Assembly: GCF_910592395.1 (NCBI RefSeq)
Contig: NC_088324.1
Coordinates: 7,468,953-7,532,952 of the forward strand
DNA length: 64,000 bases
Reading direction: 5' to 3'
Source of the DNA: Lineus longissimus
Lineage: Eukaryota > Nemertea > Pilidiophora > Heteronemertea > Lineidae
Below, piece after piece: positions 22,426 through 35,712 of the stretch. The position numbers and the translations under genes were made by a program. The notes below the pieces were generated by a model that saw only the letters and a list, made by a program, of their open reading frames with translations, was not told the origin of the DNA and did no database searches. Position 1 is the first letter of the stretch; each line of letters starts with the position of its first letter.

Positions 22426-24791
22426 AACCTATTAAAATTCATGCGCCCTACTTTCGAGACGGCCGATGCTTTCCATCATCTGGCACTTTCCCTTGGCTAC
22501 ATCTGAAGTAATGTTGTTCATCTTGGCTAATTCAAACCGACACAAGTATCACTTATGATTTAATGATCTGTAGGATTTCATCAAGTTGTTAGATCGATGT
22601 ACAGTGAAGGCAAGTTAGATCATACATGTACATGTTCTGCAACACTTTCTTGATAACGTCATAACGTGTAACGAAATGAAGTATTTTGAGTTAACAGATT
22701 GAGATCTTTTTTATGTATGGCCTACAGCCTTGGTCTAGTTTGATCAACGCCCGCCCGATACGTTTCATCTCCGAATTTATTTTGCCAGAGGCGGATAACA
22801 GTCATGTCGAGTGATTCATATAGTATAATTTTATTGCGTAGAGGAGAACCGGCTAATGAGTTTCGTTTTTAAATACCAAAAGCCATGTGTTTTTTTGTAC
22901 AGAACTTGCGATTTGAAATTGAAAGTCCAATAACATAAACAGGCAATCAAGAATAGATGAAAATAATCTACTTACATGCAGCATTCTTAAGGTGCTGAAA
23001 ATAATAGCAGTGTTTGTAAGTACATGAAGAGTGATATAAGAAACTGATACATACATAGTTTCATCGAACTAGCGTTGGTATTTACTATACTACGGCCATT
23101 TTATTTTTCTAGCTGGCCATATGCAAAATAATGTAGAAAACAAACAAACTTCCCCTTTAATTCCGGTACTCACAGAAAAAGACTTAGTTTTAATCAATGC
23201 TATTTCTTTTTTTTCATGAAATATAATTATAATGCATACACTGTATTTCGTTTTTCCTTATAATTGTCCTTATCATAAACCCTACCTGGGCAATTTTGCG
23301 CTTATAAAACCATAATTCTGGCAGCTTATCTGATACAGATGTCTTAAAAACACCGCACAACCAACTCACGTCCGGGCGTATGAATACCGAGTACGTGATA
23401 CTTTTCCTCTCAGTGCCACAACATCCTGCAGTATTCTGACCTTACGTTTTCCTTTGTCCGCCGATGGATTATATGATTAAGTCTCTTATTCTAACCCCAA
23501 TAAGTCCAATCTTCACATTATAGTATCAAGCAGAGTTTTTTTATGGTAGTTTGTTATCTCGGGGCCTCGTGTGTCAAGTTGATTTTCCTCGATTTTTACA
23601 CTTATACACTTGTACTTTCTGACAGGAAAGTGAGGCATGTGATAAAAATAGGTTGAGATTATAATTGTCCTGCCGCACAGGTTTTTGTATTTCTGTCGAC
23701 AGGAGATCCGAAATAGTGTGGGTATAATCCCATATTTTCGCCACATCTGTCGACTAACTGCATTGTCTCCCCGAGGTGACCTTTTAGTGGCCGAGATTGG
23801 CATTCACTTGCCGCATCTCACTAATATACGACAAGACGATAGATAAGGTCGCTTTTATCCGTAACGAAGAATCGAGACATGGCACTTCCACAAGCATTTT
23901 TAGGTTTGAGACAAGACCACAATTGATTTTTTAAGCCTTTTAGCAGTTAAATTGTCAATGTTTGACCGCGACGCATCAAATACTGCGTGGGGTTGTGAAT
24001 CTGAAATTTTGATACGATATTCCGGACAGTCGGGCAAGTAAATGTTGAAAAGTAAACTGGTAGTTGACCACGGAAATTTTTTGATAATCGACAAATTAGA
24101 CAGACATTGATATTTCCACTCTTTTCAGCCAACTGGCAGAAAAATCTCAAAACACGCCCCCTGTTACCAAATTAGCAAAATTCGAAATTAATTTTTTCAT
24201 CAAATAATTTCTTTATATCTGTAGACTTGCCACAACAAATATTTTTTCAATACCTCTCCAAATATGTACTTGAGAGTTAAAAATATGCACTCGTCTAATT
24301 GATAGGCCTCGACCCTCCAACCTATGAATATTCATTAGTGGTCTTGTCTCGTTTGTCCTCGTTTACCACGCTTACCATACCGTACTTGTAAGCACTTGAA
24401 GCTGAAAAGGGAGAGAAAAAGAGACGAATCAGACACAAATCTACCAGAACGTCTTCTTTCGGTGACTGATATACATGTACATGTACATGTGAGTCCTAAA
24501 TAAAGATCAATTTTAATTGAATTGATGTGCACATCAATTTTGTCAAGGAACTCTCGTGTAAATGTACATATAACTTAAAGAAAACGCAAGAGAAATGCCT
24601 ATGAAGCAGTTCATCATTTTACTCTCAATCGTTCTTCATAATACCTATAATAATTAGCTACCATTACAATGTGCAACTTTTCCCTATCATAATAAAAAAC
24701 ATCTTAATTTGGCATCGAGATACCTGTTTCACAACAGAATAAGATCGATATGATCTATTCACTGGGTCCCAACGGGTCGAAGTTGTATGTT
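22426..24791. other. Non-coding; nothing recognised
   Basis: This includes a short ACATGTACATGTACATG run near 24473-24489. No exon or repeat family was recognised. Confidence 0.4.
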
Positions 24792-24970
24792 AGGGAGTTT
24801 TCGCAAAGCCCCCGAAACGTCCACGTAAACGCCTATCTCATTGTTCGTCTTCGTTATCAGGAGGTCAAACAATGATATGGGCGTTTACGTTGGCGTTTTA
24901 TGAGCATTTGCGGAAAATCTCTATCAGGGAGTTTTCGTGCAGCCCCCAAAACGCCAAAGAAACGATAAAA
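24792..24970. repeat. Short inverted repeat plus direct copy (AGGGAGTTTTCG motif)
   Basis: AGGGAGTTTTCGCAAAGCCC with ACGTAAACGCC at the left is imperfectly complementary to GGCGTTTACGTTGGCGTTTT and GCGGAAAATCTCT, ending near 24922. A direct copy of the left end starts at about 24928. It is probably a small foldback repeat. Confidence 0.5.
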
Positions 24971-26035
24971 TCAGCAACAAACATTATTCGTAAAATTTAA
25001 GAAATCGGTACGTAGGCAGTCCTTGGCCCATCAACACAAACAAAACTCTTGATCGACGTAACCTACATTTGGCTGACTATGCCCCCTCCCTTAACAAAAG
25101 GGACGGGAACTGCACTGACCGTTTTTTCACCCGCAACCTCGATGTACAGCGTACCAAGACGTACAATGGTCTAGACCTGCATATGATATGTCCAGTTCTC
25201 TCTGACATATTGTACGTGGTCAACCTGGGAAGTTGTCACTGTATAGGACTGTAGAATACCAAATATATCATAGATTTATCTGATGAGGAGGCTCAAAAGT
25301 GAACTTGGAACACAATGACCAGTGAAATAGAGTCTGACATTTCAGATCGATATGGTAATGATGATAACATAGAACAATAGATTACATGAAATAACCAACA
25401 ACAGTAGCAAAAATGATAAACTTCAACTAATTTGTCTATTGAGCGAGTAATTGGGCATAACGAGTGTGACAGCTTTTGACATAGTTTCTCCCAGCTGCAG
25501 TGCTGCGCGGGATATTGATGTGCTGAGCACTGAAGTACCACGAGGTGTGCCTGTGTATTGCCAGGCCGAGCCGATGCAAACGAGCGCGCATTCGTAGATC
25601 GGTGGCACGGTTAGCGCGGAACGATCTGTGCGCACAGTTACAAAAGTCTCAAAAACTTCACGGATACGGACACAAAGTTCACTTTTAAGTCGTTTGGGGA
25701 TTCTTTATCAAATTTCTAACGGAATATATATCTAATTTGGATAAGTTTTGGAATCATTTTCTCGTGAAGTGTGTCATTTCATAAGATTCTCGCTATCGGA
25801 CGCTAAGCATGGCGCACAATATTCGAATCAAATTTTACAGATGATGTATATAGTTTTATTGGATATATAGGAAATATTACTCGGTTCTGTAAATAGTTAA
25901 GAAACTATTCGTTTTCTTATCTTGTAACCACGTTTTGTTTGATGCTTTAAAAATACGATTTCCGTCACGCAATATACTAGCGGTGTGTGGATATCAAATT
26001 AAGTTTCTACCAGAGTCTTTCCGGAAACAACAGCC
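24971..26035. other. Upstream region of the 26036 exon
   Basis: A CpG-rich patch at about 25556-25640 (GGCCGAGCCGATGCAAACGA and onward) contrasts with AT-rich surroundings and could mark a promoter. No core promoter motif is asserted. Confidence 0.3.
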
Positions 26036-26247
26036 ATGCCAAGTGAAGCGACAGCAACTCCGTTTTTCAAGAAAAATGCGTCGGCAGGGAAGACCGGCGT
26101 GGACAGGGCCTGGGAGATCTATTTTGCTGGGGAAAGGGACCGTATGGAAAACACACATCCCGCTTTCGCCAGGCAACCCTCCTACGGCAAGAATGACCCC
26201 GTGTCACCCGAATTCCAAGGCCAGAGGAATAATGGCGTGTCCAACGG
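26036..26247 (+). CDS. Candidate first coding exon (70 codons + 2 nt), unrecognised gene
   Basis: The ATG sits in strong context (ACAGCCATGC) after a stop-bearing leader. The 212-base frame is GC-richer than its flanks and ends at a donor, GTAAAT, at 26248, in phase 2. The peptide is hydrophilic: MPSEATATPFFKKNASAGKT at the start, then DRAWEIYFAGERDRMENTHP in the middle and VSPEFQGQRNNGVSNG at the end. There is no signal peptide or membrane segment, and it looks like a cytoplasmic N-terminus. A NTHPAF-like motif occurs in N-termini of several membrane transporters and channels, but no family is claimed. Continuing through the donor meets a TAA at once, which supports splicing. Confidence 0.65.
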
Positions 26248-26805
26248 GTAAATTTTGATTTTTTATATTTTGCTTAAACATTGAATAAACGTGATTACCT
26301 AATTGGTCGTGTCAGGCTTTTAACGCCTGTTTTACTCGCTATGGGTTGAAAAAGGAGATCGCGTGAAAACTGTCCGGTCCACCAAAGCCTTACATTCTCA
26401 TTCTCGCCCCCGTCCCAGTTGAGTCTGCTGGGAGGACGCCTTGATTCATCAAGATTATAGAAAGTTAAATCTTTCAAACTTTTACTTGAAAGAAAACGTT
26501 TTAGGACTGACTACCATCCAACATACCCGATAGGAGTTAACTAATCCGGTTGGGTTAATTGTACACCAGTTGTAAACATAGGCCTCCTTATTCATATTTC
26601 AAGCACTGTGTCAATTTGTACGACCAATTTTACATCCATACTTATATCATAGTGTGGAACTTGTACAGCGGAATTACTATGCATATATATTATTCTATCT
26701 GTATTTTTATCGTCTTCTTTGTTGTTGTTTCTTAACAAAGTAAATTTGTATTCCTTAACTGTCGATGACTTAAATACAAATTTAGTCGTTCTATGCATTA
26801 TAGTA
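26248..26805. other. Putative intron; nothing recognised
   Basis: AT-rich, no recognised feature. Confidence 0.4.
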
Positions 26806-27020
26806 AGCAGGTTTCGCAGTTAACCCCCTACGGACGACGAACTACGAAGTTCTGTCGTGTCAACATGTCCCGTACGGTGCTAAATCATTTACGCATCACT
26901 CGTAAATCATATTCTATACTGAGCTTTACGAGGACTTGTTAAAAAAAATCGTCCAGAAACAGGTAAATATTTCGTACCTCGTCGTTCGCACCTCTTTGAA
27001 GGGTCGCGAAACGTGCCTAG
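26806..27020. repeat. Dispersed repeat, copy 1 (GCAGGTTT / CGACGAACTACGAAG)
   Basis: GCAGGTTTCGCAGTTAACCC then GGACGACGAACTACGAAG begins a block whose far end has CGTACCTCGTCGTTCGCACC and AAGGGTCGCGAAA. The same order of motifs occurs at 60645-60860. The ends are weakly complementary, suggesting a MITE-like element. Confidence 0.55.
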
Positions 27021-29705
27021 TGTTGTACGTTTTTCCTTGTTAAATATAAAGTTGTCTGGAACTCGTGCCTGACGATGTGGCTCAGACTGGGAGCGCAGCT
27101 CAGAAAATTTAATATATTTTTGACAATCATATTGATATTGTGTTTGGGACCAAGCGAAAACTTCTACCGCTGGTCTTGAACGTATCGAAATGATACCATA
27201 CGTTTTATGTACGCCCTTGAACACATGCATTCTGAAGCCATTTTTCGTACATTACAAGCAACTAGTATCCGTATCATTGGTAAGATCAACCTCCCTTATA
27301 CTATTCATATAAGCACAAGTAGTACATGTATATAAACTTTAGCGCTATTAAGCGAAAAATGTGCATTGTTTACAAAGGAGGTTTGGGCGTGTTCTGGGAC
27401 CCACCCTAAAAAAGGTCGTTGAGAAGTCATGATCTCCGAACACTCGAGATTACATATGTTCAAATCAGTTCAAAACATTCACACGCAGCGCGTCATCATG
27501 GACTATGCACTGTGCAGGGACTGTGAGAGTAATTATCCGCCAGGCTTCGTACAGATACATAGTTCTGGCTCGAATTAATGGCCCTCGAAATAGGAACATG
27601 TGTTATAGGTCTGCCTTCTCTATGGAAATACATAATAAGAGTATTGATTTACAAGCAATTCTCATTTCTGTCAAAGCCCACGTTTGCTTTGCAACTAGAT
27701 GCATGTATCAAAATTATTTTTCAATTTGGTAAAAATGATTTTTATTGTGTATCAAATTATATATCACCGGTGCATATCACCATTGCACAAAACAATGTAG
27801 GTCGTATGGCACTTTTTTCATTGTTTGCAGGTGTAGGGAATAGGCACTTGCATTGGTAAATGTTTTTCCTGCTTTCGTAAGACCTCGCGAATGCATTAAA
27901 ATGTACATTGTACATATATAAGCACATTAGAAATTTACGACCATTTTATTTGGTATCCTTGTCATAAACGTCAAGCAAACGTTCATCGACTTTTAGTTAA
28001 GTTGTTAGGTATTATCTTCAATTTGAGTGTATCCAATAAAGATTTGTTGAGAAGAATGGACGAGCCTGACGAAGAAGTTGCTTTAAATTGACACTCGTAA
28101 AGTAATATGCAACCGGTGACATTGCGGCGGACTTTAGGCATATTATATACATTGCTTCCCCTGGAAAAAGAGCAATCCTGCTTGGAGATGCCTGCAGCGC
28201 TATTCGTGCAGCGCGTTTCGGCTGACTATTCCTGCGAGCGCAACGAAAATCGAAACTCTGAGTGCTCAGAGAACACTTGAAAATATACGATTGGTTTTCA
28301 TTATGCATGACGACATGAGGCTCCGCTCTGTTTTAGTCGGGCGCTCAGCGTTCAAGCCGAGACATAAATGCAAATACATTTGCATTTACATTTTCCCGTT
28401 AGACCTGCAGCTACAATGTGAAAAACTAACATCCGAGTTTTATGATGAATATTGATCATGTTTACGGAAGTCTGCCGTGCTAACCACGGATGCAAGTTAC
28501 ACCTCTAAAAAATTATGGTTTCCCTCCCATGCACAGGCAATCCCATGAATACAGTATTCTAAACTCTAATTTTCCCGGATCTCAATCCGCTTCTTTAAAA
28601 ACGCATGACCGCCGCAAGGCTAAGGTCAAAACGTAATGACGATCGGACAATTTGTGGTCTCATGCCCTTAAATCCCCCTGCAAACTTCGTCCGCGTTCTT
28701 ACTCCTATGTTTTCCAGTCGTGTCCAGCGGTGGGCGACTAAACCCCATCCGTCATTCACAAACTCTCTCACGGTTCTGGGAAAAGAATCATCAATTTCTA
28801 TACTATTAGTTCTCTCTGACTGCGGGCGTACACATTGTAATTAGGACATGCCAATTTTATTCCGATTGCAATTTCCTCTGATCGTCCCTTAATCACATAT
28901 CGGACAACAGTGGTGTAAAAAAAGCATTTATTATAAACGAGAAAAAATCACATCAAAAAATGTATTTCTAATAGTTTTAAATTGAAGTTTTTGATCATAA
29001 TGCATTTATACAGTCTAATATGTATCAAGAAAAGTATACTTTTTCAACCGACTTCATTCTTACCACTTACAAAACAGTCGAATGGAATTTTAGCAATGGA
29101 ATAAAAAATTGTAATTGTTTTATCAGTTTGGCGCCGTATCTCGTACTTTACAGTGAAACAAGTTTCAAAAGCGACATTTTGCCCTCAAGTACGTAAGCCT
29201 ACACACACAAGCTTTCCATTTCAATGTTGGGACCCAAGTTTTCCATACAATTTTCAAAATGTTTAGCCAAATTTGTTTCTAAAAAGCTTCCGATCTTCGG
29301 CTTCCAGTTCATCTTGCTTGATGAGATTATTTACTACATAATTATAATGTCATACCTTATTGATAAACATACTGTTCTGCCAGTATCAGAAAGAGATGTT
29401 AACTTTACCCAATTGGTCTGGTCCACACAGAAAAAATCCGACATACAAGTATGTACACCGATAAATTGAGATGTAGAATTTTTAAACAAAACCTATTTAC
29501 TCTGTAACTGTTCAAACGTGGCTTGTGTGCATTAAGCAAATGCTCGCCGCACATGGTGACTGAGACCATTGGGTTAAGCGTCGGGTCACTGCCACTTAAC
29601 ACTGAGTTCATCGGTCCAAGGCCGCTTTGTCGAGGGTTGACCACAAGCTCCACCATTTTGACTGGAAATTTTAAAGCGATTAGATCACTTTCAAAACGAA
29701 GTGAA
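27021..29705. other. Non-coding; nothing recognised
   Basis: Frames of up to 107 codons occur but none shows a recognisable family or paired splice sites. Confidence 0.4.
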
Positions 29706-29890
29706 TGCCGGTGTAACATCTGTGGTTGTTCCCCATGTTTCAGTGTTTCCAAACAATAGGCAGCTAGAGAGACCATGACTTTTCAATAGGGGGGATACAC
29801 AGAAAAACTCATCATATATATTTTTGAGCGTTCCCAAACAATGAGGGGAAACACTCAAAAACAGAAACACTCAAAAACATTACACCGGCA
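29706..29890. mobile_element. Short TIR element TGCCGGTGTAA, copy 1
   Basis: The 185-bp unit opens TGCCGGTGTAACATCTGTGG and closes AAAAACATTACACCGGCA. Internal words CCCCATGTTTCAGTGTTTCC and GGAAACACTCAAAAAC (with variation) recur at 33465-33645. Parts of the body recur at 34613-34715 and 51920-52075. Confidence 0.6.
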
Positions 29891-30384
29891 TGCAAACAGC
29901 CAACTAAAAATTATGATTTTTCTCTTTTAGATTTAGGGATTTTTAGGGATAATTGGGCTCAAATTTAGGACAATTTGAAGATTATAATTCCAATATATTC
30001 CGATGTTTCCATACTACAGGTACTTACGTAGATCTTATGCATAGCACTAACGGCTTCCCTCTTGAGAAACAATATACTAGATCCAGTTACGGTTTACCCT
30101 TTGAGATGAAAAGAAAGCACGTGAGATACCACATATGAAGCTGATATCCCTCCATACCAAAAGTTCACTTTTCAGACAACAGATGTAGTCTCTGCCATCT
30201 TGCCTCAACATGTGCCATGTGCCTCAACATCATCAGAGAGAGGATGCGATGCGGCGCGGATGTTACCGAAAGAAAAATTAGGATATTTTAGGAAAATTGG
30301 CAGAAAAGGCTGAAATTTTAGGGAAACTTTGGTGAGGCACAAAAAAATTAGGAATTTCAGGAATTTTAGGGCCGTTTGCATGCC
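29887..30384. mobile_element. 498-bp TIR element GGCATGCAAACRGCC
   Basis: GGCATGCAAACAGCC at the left and GGGCCGTTTGCATGCC at the right are inverted repeats with one mismatch. Subterminal AATTTTAGGGA-type motifs recur at both ends. The left end abuts the end of the preceding TIR element, so one probably inserted next to the other. Confidence 0.55.
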
Positions 30385-32009
30385 TGTGAATGCCATTTTC
30401 AAGGGTAGGAGTCAGTTCTTAGTTTTCCAGAAGACAGACTCCCATTCACTTAATTTGGAAGGACTTCTAACTGCTATAGGATTTCACGATCCAGGTGGGA
30501 GTGCCCATGGGCCAACCGTTATAAATATACATGATGAAGGGACTATCCACGTGGTTGACACTGTAGTCTACAATAAGATCGCAATGAGATTTTACGGACT
30601 TTTTCCGTCTTGGATACTTTTCAAACTTCCACCTGGGGTATCAAAGGTGGAGATAAACAGTTAACCTTACATGTATCATTGCTGTTTGAGCAACGCAGTG
30701 ATAGGTTCTCATAGTACATATGCCATGCATTTTTGATGGTACTAGGGACTAGAAGCTACCTAACCTGGATGAGTCATCACTTGAACCCCAGGCTCAAGAG
30801 TGTGGGGTACAAGCGATTCAGCAGGATTTCTGATTAAGTCTCAGAAGGAATGCAAATTGCACGCCCCACATGCATTTTGCGTGCATGCACCATCACGTTT
30901 TGTAGTATAACAAACCATTACAGTGTGTTTGGCCACTGTCATATATTGTCAATATGGGAATTAAGACAAATCTGATCAATATATCATATGCCTAGTTCAT
31001 AGTCCTATACATAGTCATACATTCCCCAACAACACGATGAATATATAATGAGCATTTTTATTGGGTCAGCTGCCTGTTAATTTAATCAAATAATAAGCAT
31101 GTGCATGTACGTACGATTTATGATAAACAAAAGTACATTTCAGGGGAACTAGGTCGTTATGATGACAATTTCTGTAACGCCCCCTTATTACAATTTGAAA
31201 TTAGCAATAAAATTAGAAAGAGAATGTATATCAGGAGGCATTTTTGTAGATTTTACTATTTAGCGCTGGGGGCACGATGCAATACTGTATTATAAGCCCT
31301 TATAATTTGACCCAATCAGGTCAAACCATGATGAGCTTTGCATTTGATGAATGAATAATACACGTAGAGTTTGACGATTTCATGATCCTCATGGTTTTGT
31401 CATTGCCGTCATTCTGGGCTTCGATCGAAAAGTCTCGACTTCAAGGAGCATTAGTACTGCCCTCACATATCTCTGCCCACTCCTGGGGACAAGATTTTGA
31501 AAAGGGAATTGATATCATTCACCCTCGTTCCCAAATAAAAAATGGCCCCATTTTAGAAGTGTTTTCTGCATGGGCCACCCTGTATTTCAGAAATCTCAAC
31601 GGTTGTCAAGGCGATGTTTATTTCTTTTTACCTGGCCCAAAAGAAAGTAAATGTATAATAAGCACGAACGGCGTTGGTCCTTTAGATAATGCTGGTTACG
31701 ACTGGATTAGCCCAAGGTCAATTCAAACATGGCCGCCAAAAGGGAACGGCAAGCAATTAGACGGCGTTGGTGACTCATGCTGTGGATGGGTACTTCTTAT
31801 AGTCATGTATATTGATCAATATAACATTCGTATTCACATGGCTCGGCTCCAAAACCTCCACCTCTGCACAAAATATATTCCCGGCCGGCAGTCCACCGAG
31901 AAACAATGATTAAAATGGTTGATGACTAACGGGAAGTTCCGATCACATTCCGAAGTATTGCTCAACGCATTCTAATCTGGCTGGCTTTGCTCGTCAAAAA
32001 GGAGCCACT
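30385..32009. other. Non-coding; contains a 175-codon frame without recognised product
   Basis: The frame at 31382-31909 (+) is the longest in the window but shows no domain, signal or coding-like composition, and one of this size is expected by chance in 64 kb. Confidence 0.4.
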
Positions 32010-32315
32010 GGCGGCACTGTGGTGTACTGACTCGGACTCGACACTTGCGGTCAGCAGATTCCTGGTTTGATCCCCACTGTCGGCTTGAGACTGTAGGCAG
32101 ATCTCTTTGTCTAACTCGCCTCTCTCCACCCAAGTGTATAAATGAAATGGGTACCGGTCAGAAATGTTATAATAGAAGCGCTTATTGAGCAGCTCATCTG
32201 AGGCTTCTGCGCGAGGTATCAATGGTTTCAGGACAGACCCGGGTAAAGGTGCCGAGTCGGATGACAACCTATATCGCAGTTGATATCAGACTATAATAAA
32301 CCCAAAACTTTAACT
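32010..32315 (+). mobile_element. tRNA-derived SINE (second family)
   Basis: CACTGTGGTGTACTGACTCG, then CCTGGTTTGATCCCCACTG (B box), is followed by a body with CACCCAAGTGTATAAATGAA and ATGGGTACCGG. It ends near 32315 in CAAAACTTTAACTTTAACTT, a short repeated tail typical of SINEs. Confidence 0.55.
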
Positions 32316-33464
32316 TTAACTTCGAAAACTATTTGCAGTGATTGCGGCTCCCACGGCCTCTAAGAATAATGGTGTTTGAGCTCTTGAGAAGTACGCACAA
32401 ATACGCACCCCATAGAGCGGGTCTTCAGCGAAATGTAAAACCCTTGTAGTTTTTTTCAGAACCTCAATCATGAATTTCGTTTTTCCGAAAAACCTTTACG
32501 GCTGCATGCTTGTGTTGGCCAAAATACACGTATCTTCAGCAAAATTTCAAAGCTTAAAAGACATTTGTTTCCTTTAAGGTGCAGTGTTTACACTTCTGGT
32601 TGTATTGATCGATGCACGGCCACTACATGCTGTTCTCGCTGTGTACAATTGTTGGCAGTCGCTACCGCAACTCAATAAATACTGCATATTTTAAACTTAA
32701 CTGTCAACTTCGCGTCACGAAACTTATTCGGTAAAGGTCCTTGACTATTCCCTATGAGTATGTGTTACATATACTGCAGGAGACCAGACGAACTTTTAGG
32801 GAGAAATGTTATTAACTAACCTCTCGTTTGCCAAGGAACCTCATCGCACAGCCGATTGACAACGCCACCCGCTCAAAAGTAAAACTTCACGTGTTCATCA
32901 TGCGGTCAGATATTCCAGGGCATTAAAAATGAATTGTATTTCCTGTTCTATGTTGAAGACCAGCAGTAGTGAATTTGAATTTAATTTATTCGCTTGAATT
33001 TTGTCCGTTTCAACCCTTAAAGCCAATGGGGTTCTTGTTAAAGTTCAGAAAGAGTCTGTTCGCTATCTTCTGTGTTATCTCGCATAGGCAATAATAATGC
33101 CCACCCTCAATATGGTAATGTCCCGGCCGCATTAGTATGTGTACTTGCTACCCCTAGATAATAAATAACATAGTCAATGGACTCTTCCTCCTCTGATGCA
33201 ACGAACACCCTAACGGCCACAGTGTAAACCACACAAGTGCCTGTGTATCGTTTTCTTCAAGTGAGCGTCACCAGTAGTTAAACGCACAGACTCGCTGTTA
33301 GCCTCAGCTGTGAGGAAGACAGCTTATTCCCTAGAGTCCCATACCTTATGCCATCATTACGCAATAATGAGAAAATGATTGCTGCTAATCTTCCCTCTCA
33401 TTAAATAGGGCACCGACTTGTAAGCCGATTCGAGAGATAGAAAATGTGGTGTTGATGTTCCGAT
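32316..33464. other. Non-coding; nothing recognised
   Basis: No exon or repeat was recognised. Confidence 0.4.
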
Positions 33465-33645
33465 TGCCGGTGTGTCGTTTTTCGTTGTTCCCCATTTTTC
33501 AGTGTTTCCACAAAATAGACAGTTGGATAAAGCATTACTTTTCAATTGAGAACAAGAGTGGAAAAAAGTGTCAATATGTCTTCCAGGGTTCCGAAATAGT
33601 GAGAGGAACACTCAGAAACGGAAACACTCAAAAACGTTACACCGG
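33465..33645. mobile_element. Short TIR element TGCCGGTGTAA, copy 2
   Basis: TGCCGGTGTGTCG at the left and AACGTTACACCGG at the right enclose a 181-bp body with CCCCATTTTTCAGTGTTTCC and GGAAACACTCAAAAAC, as in the copy at 29706. A further isolated right end (AACGTTACACCGGC) lies at about 33761-33774. Confidence 0.55.
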
Positions 33646-34520
33646 TGTAAGATTGTTGAGGGTTTACGTTTAGTATGAGTGTATCCCTCATTGTCTTGAA
33701 AACGCATGGTCTTTCTGATGTCTATTTTGTGGGTACACTTAGATATGGGGGACTTTCAAAAACGTTACACCGGCTCACTGCTCGACCCATTGAGCTACTC
33801 TAAGGCTAGCCAGCCGTTTTTTCTGTAGTTGGCGATTAAAAGTGTCGGTTCGATCTCCCAACTGTTACTACTGTGCAATCATACTAGCTTTAAAGCCCGT
33901 GGTTCCCTGAAATATCGTTGAACAGTGGTATAGCACTACAAGGAGTATTAAACTGCCAAAAGCCTGTTTGAAATTTCTTTCATCTCATGTGTTGGCAAAT
34001 ATTTATACTCTTGACCTTTGAGTGGTTTTTTTTGGGGGGGGAGGAGGGGGTTATGACTTTTTTCTGTGAAAGTGTTAACATTGATTCTATAGTATGCACA
34101 CCTCACGATATGAATTTCCAAATTATACATTGTTTTCGATGCTCTTGGCTTTTCCATCTCTAATATCTGAAATAAGCGGTGTTGCCCTTCCGACCTAATT
34201 CGAAATTAGTTTCGCATATTCCAATTACGGGTTAAATGTGAATACCACTGGTATATAACTTATTGTGTGTGTGTAATGATAATGATGGTGTACATATAAA
34301 CACTCATGTTGGCTCATACTTACACGCAAATTATTTGTGCACATAGCAGCAATGTTTTATCCAAACAAAAACACTTGAAGTGAATCTAAAAAATACGCCT
34401 CTTGAATTCTATATAATCAACCTGCAAATGCAAATTTTCATAAGCCTCTTCGACAAGACGTCGATGATGGTGTGCAATTTAGTGGTACATCTCTGGTAAC
34501 AGTATATGGGATCAATAAAA

Positions 34521-34720
34521 ATATAAGCGAGCCCAGCTCATAACCTGAAGGTCGCGGGTTCGACTCCAGGTAGAACCACACAGTTGATTTAATGAGTACT
34601 TGGACAAGCTCTCGACCCCATGTAACATCTGCGGTTGCTCCCCATATATTCCTATCTTTTCATACAGTAGACAGCCAGAGATACCACATCTTCGAATACC
34701 AGAGTCAGTCGTATGCTCCG
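34521..34720 (+). mobile_element. SINE with tRNA-Met-like head
   Basis: AGCGAGCCCAGCTCATAACC, then TGAAGGTCGCGGGTTCGACT, closely resembles the anticodon to T-arm region of elongator tRNA-Met: CAT anticodon, variable loop and B box. The acceptor stem and D arm are not intact, so it is not a functional tRNA. Downstream, TGTAACATCTGCGGTTGCTC and CCCCATATATTCC match the body of the elements at 29706 and 33465. Confidence 0.6.
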
Positions 34721-35712
34721 AGCACACGTTTCATAAGCTCGGTCATTAGTACCGAGCTTTGCATGACTTTTCACAGAAACACAGAAAAACGTGCCGATCT
34801 ACACTGGCAGATGCTTCTATCAACCGAGGTTTCTTCGAGCGGCATCACCAAGGGGAATTTGATGTATTTGGTCGACTCACAACTCGATTTAAGATTATGT
34901 GTAAAACGTTTTTTCGTATTGATATTTTTCATCAATACCGGCAAAGACGTATACCGGGTATATTAAATCTAAAAACGTACGTCTAGCAGAGTCTTTTAAA
35001 TAAGACTCTGCGTCTAGCATCTTCAAGTTGGAAACGACGATACACGTATATAGTAACTTAAGTAAACTTTGTGCGCCATGTTCAAGAAGTTCACTGAAAT
35101 ATTTTCATGAACCCTTTATTGACAGCAATAGCTTTTCATGATACATGCGTTTAGAATGTGTCTGGTATGTACTATCCCACATACATCTATATCATAATAC
35201 TATAAGGCGGCTCGCTAAAGTGCCATTTGGGGGTCGTGTTTCGTCTCGAAATTTTGCACGTTTGCAGGTGATATGTTATCCTGATGCAACGTCATGTTTA
35301 TTTTCGGAAATTTACTTCAGCGGAGCAGTAATGAGGGATTTTTAATCGGACACGGTCAATTCTCCTTATCACTCACGGAAGCCAAGCCATTGCTGTTCAG
35401 TTATGCAGGGGATTAATGAATCACCTGCACTCCCTGTGGGGTGACTAACACTACCTGTTGAACGGCTGGCTGTAGGGGGATGATTGGAACAGCCTGTACA
35501 CGTGTTGACCTGCTGAACCAAGGTTAATGTTATTTTCAATCCACGATTGTAGGTCACCTGATCTTCGAGATTTCGCGGGAAAGAAATTGTAAACAAACGC
35601 ATGTGTGCAGTTCAAATGTAAACAAAAATGTATTTTGATACTTTTGGTTGCTGGACTTGGGTTTTCCTGCAGTAAGGAGCTGGGGTCAAATTGATGGTCT
35701 ATCGTATATTGG
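34721..35712. other. Non-coding; nothing recognised
   Basis: No recognised exon or repeat up to the 9-bp target duplication at 35704-35712. Confidence 0.4.

Noticed and set aside
29405-29776. 123-codon - strand ORF
   Set aside because: About 70 codons lie in the repeat shared with 33465 and 34613; a related GEQPQMLH peptide appears in the other copy, showing it is repeat-derived translation rather than a gene.
31382-31909. 175-codon + strand ORF, the longest in the window
   Set aside because: No recognisable domain, signal or codon bias, and an ORF of this length is expected about once by chance in 64 kb read in six frames.
34521-34570. Functional tRNA-Met gene
   Set aside because: The anticodon and T arm are good, but the acceptor stem and D arm do not pair, and it continues into a repeat body, so it is a SINE head.
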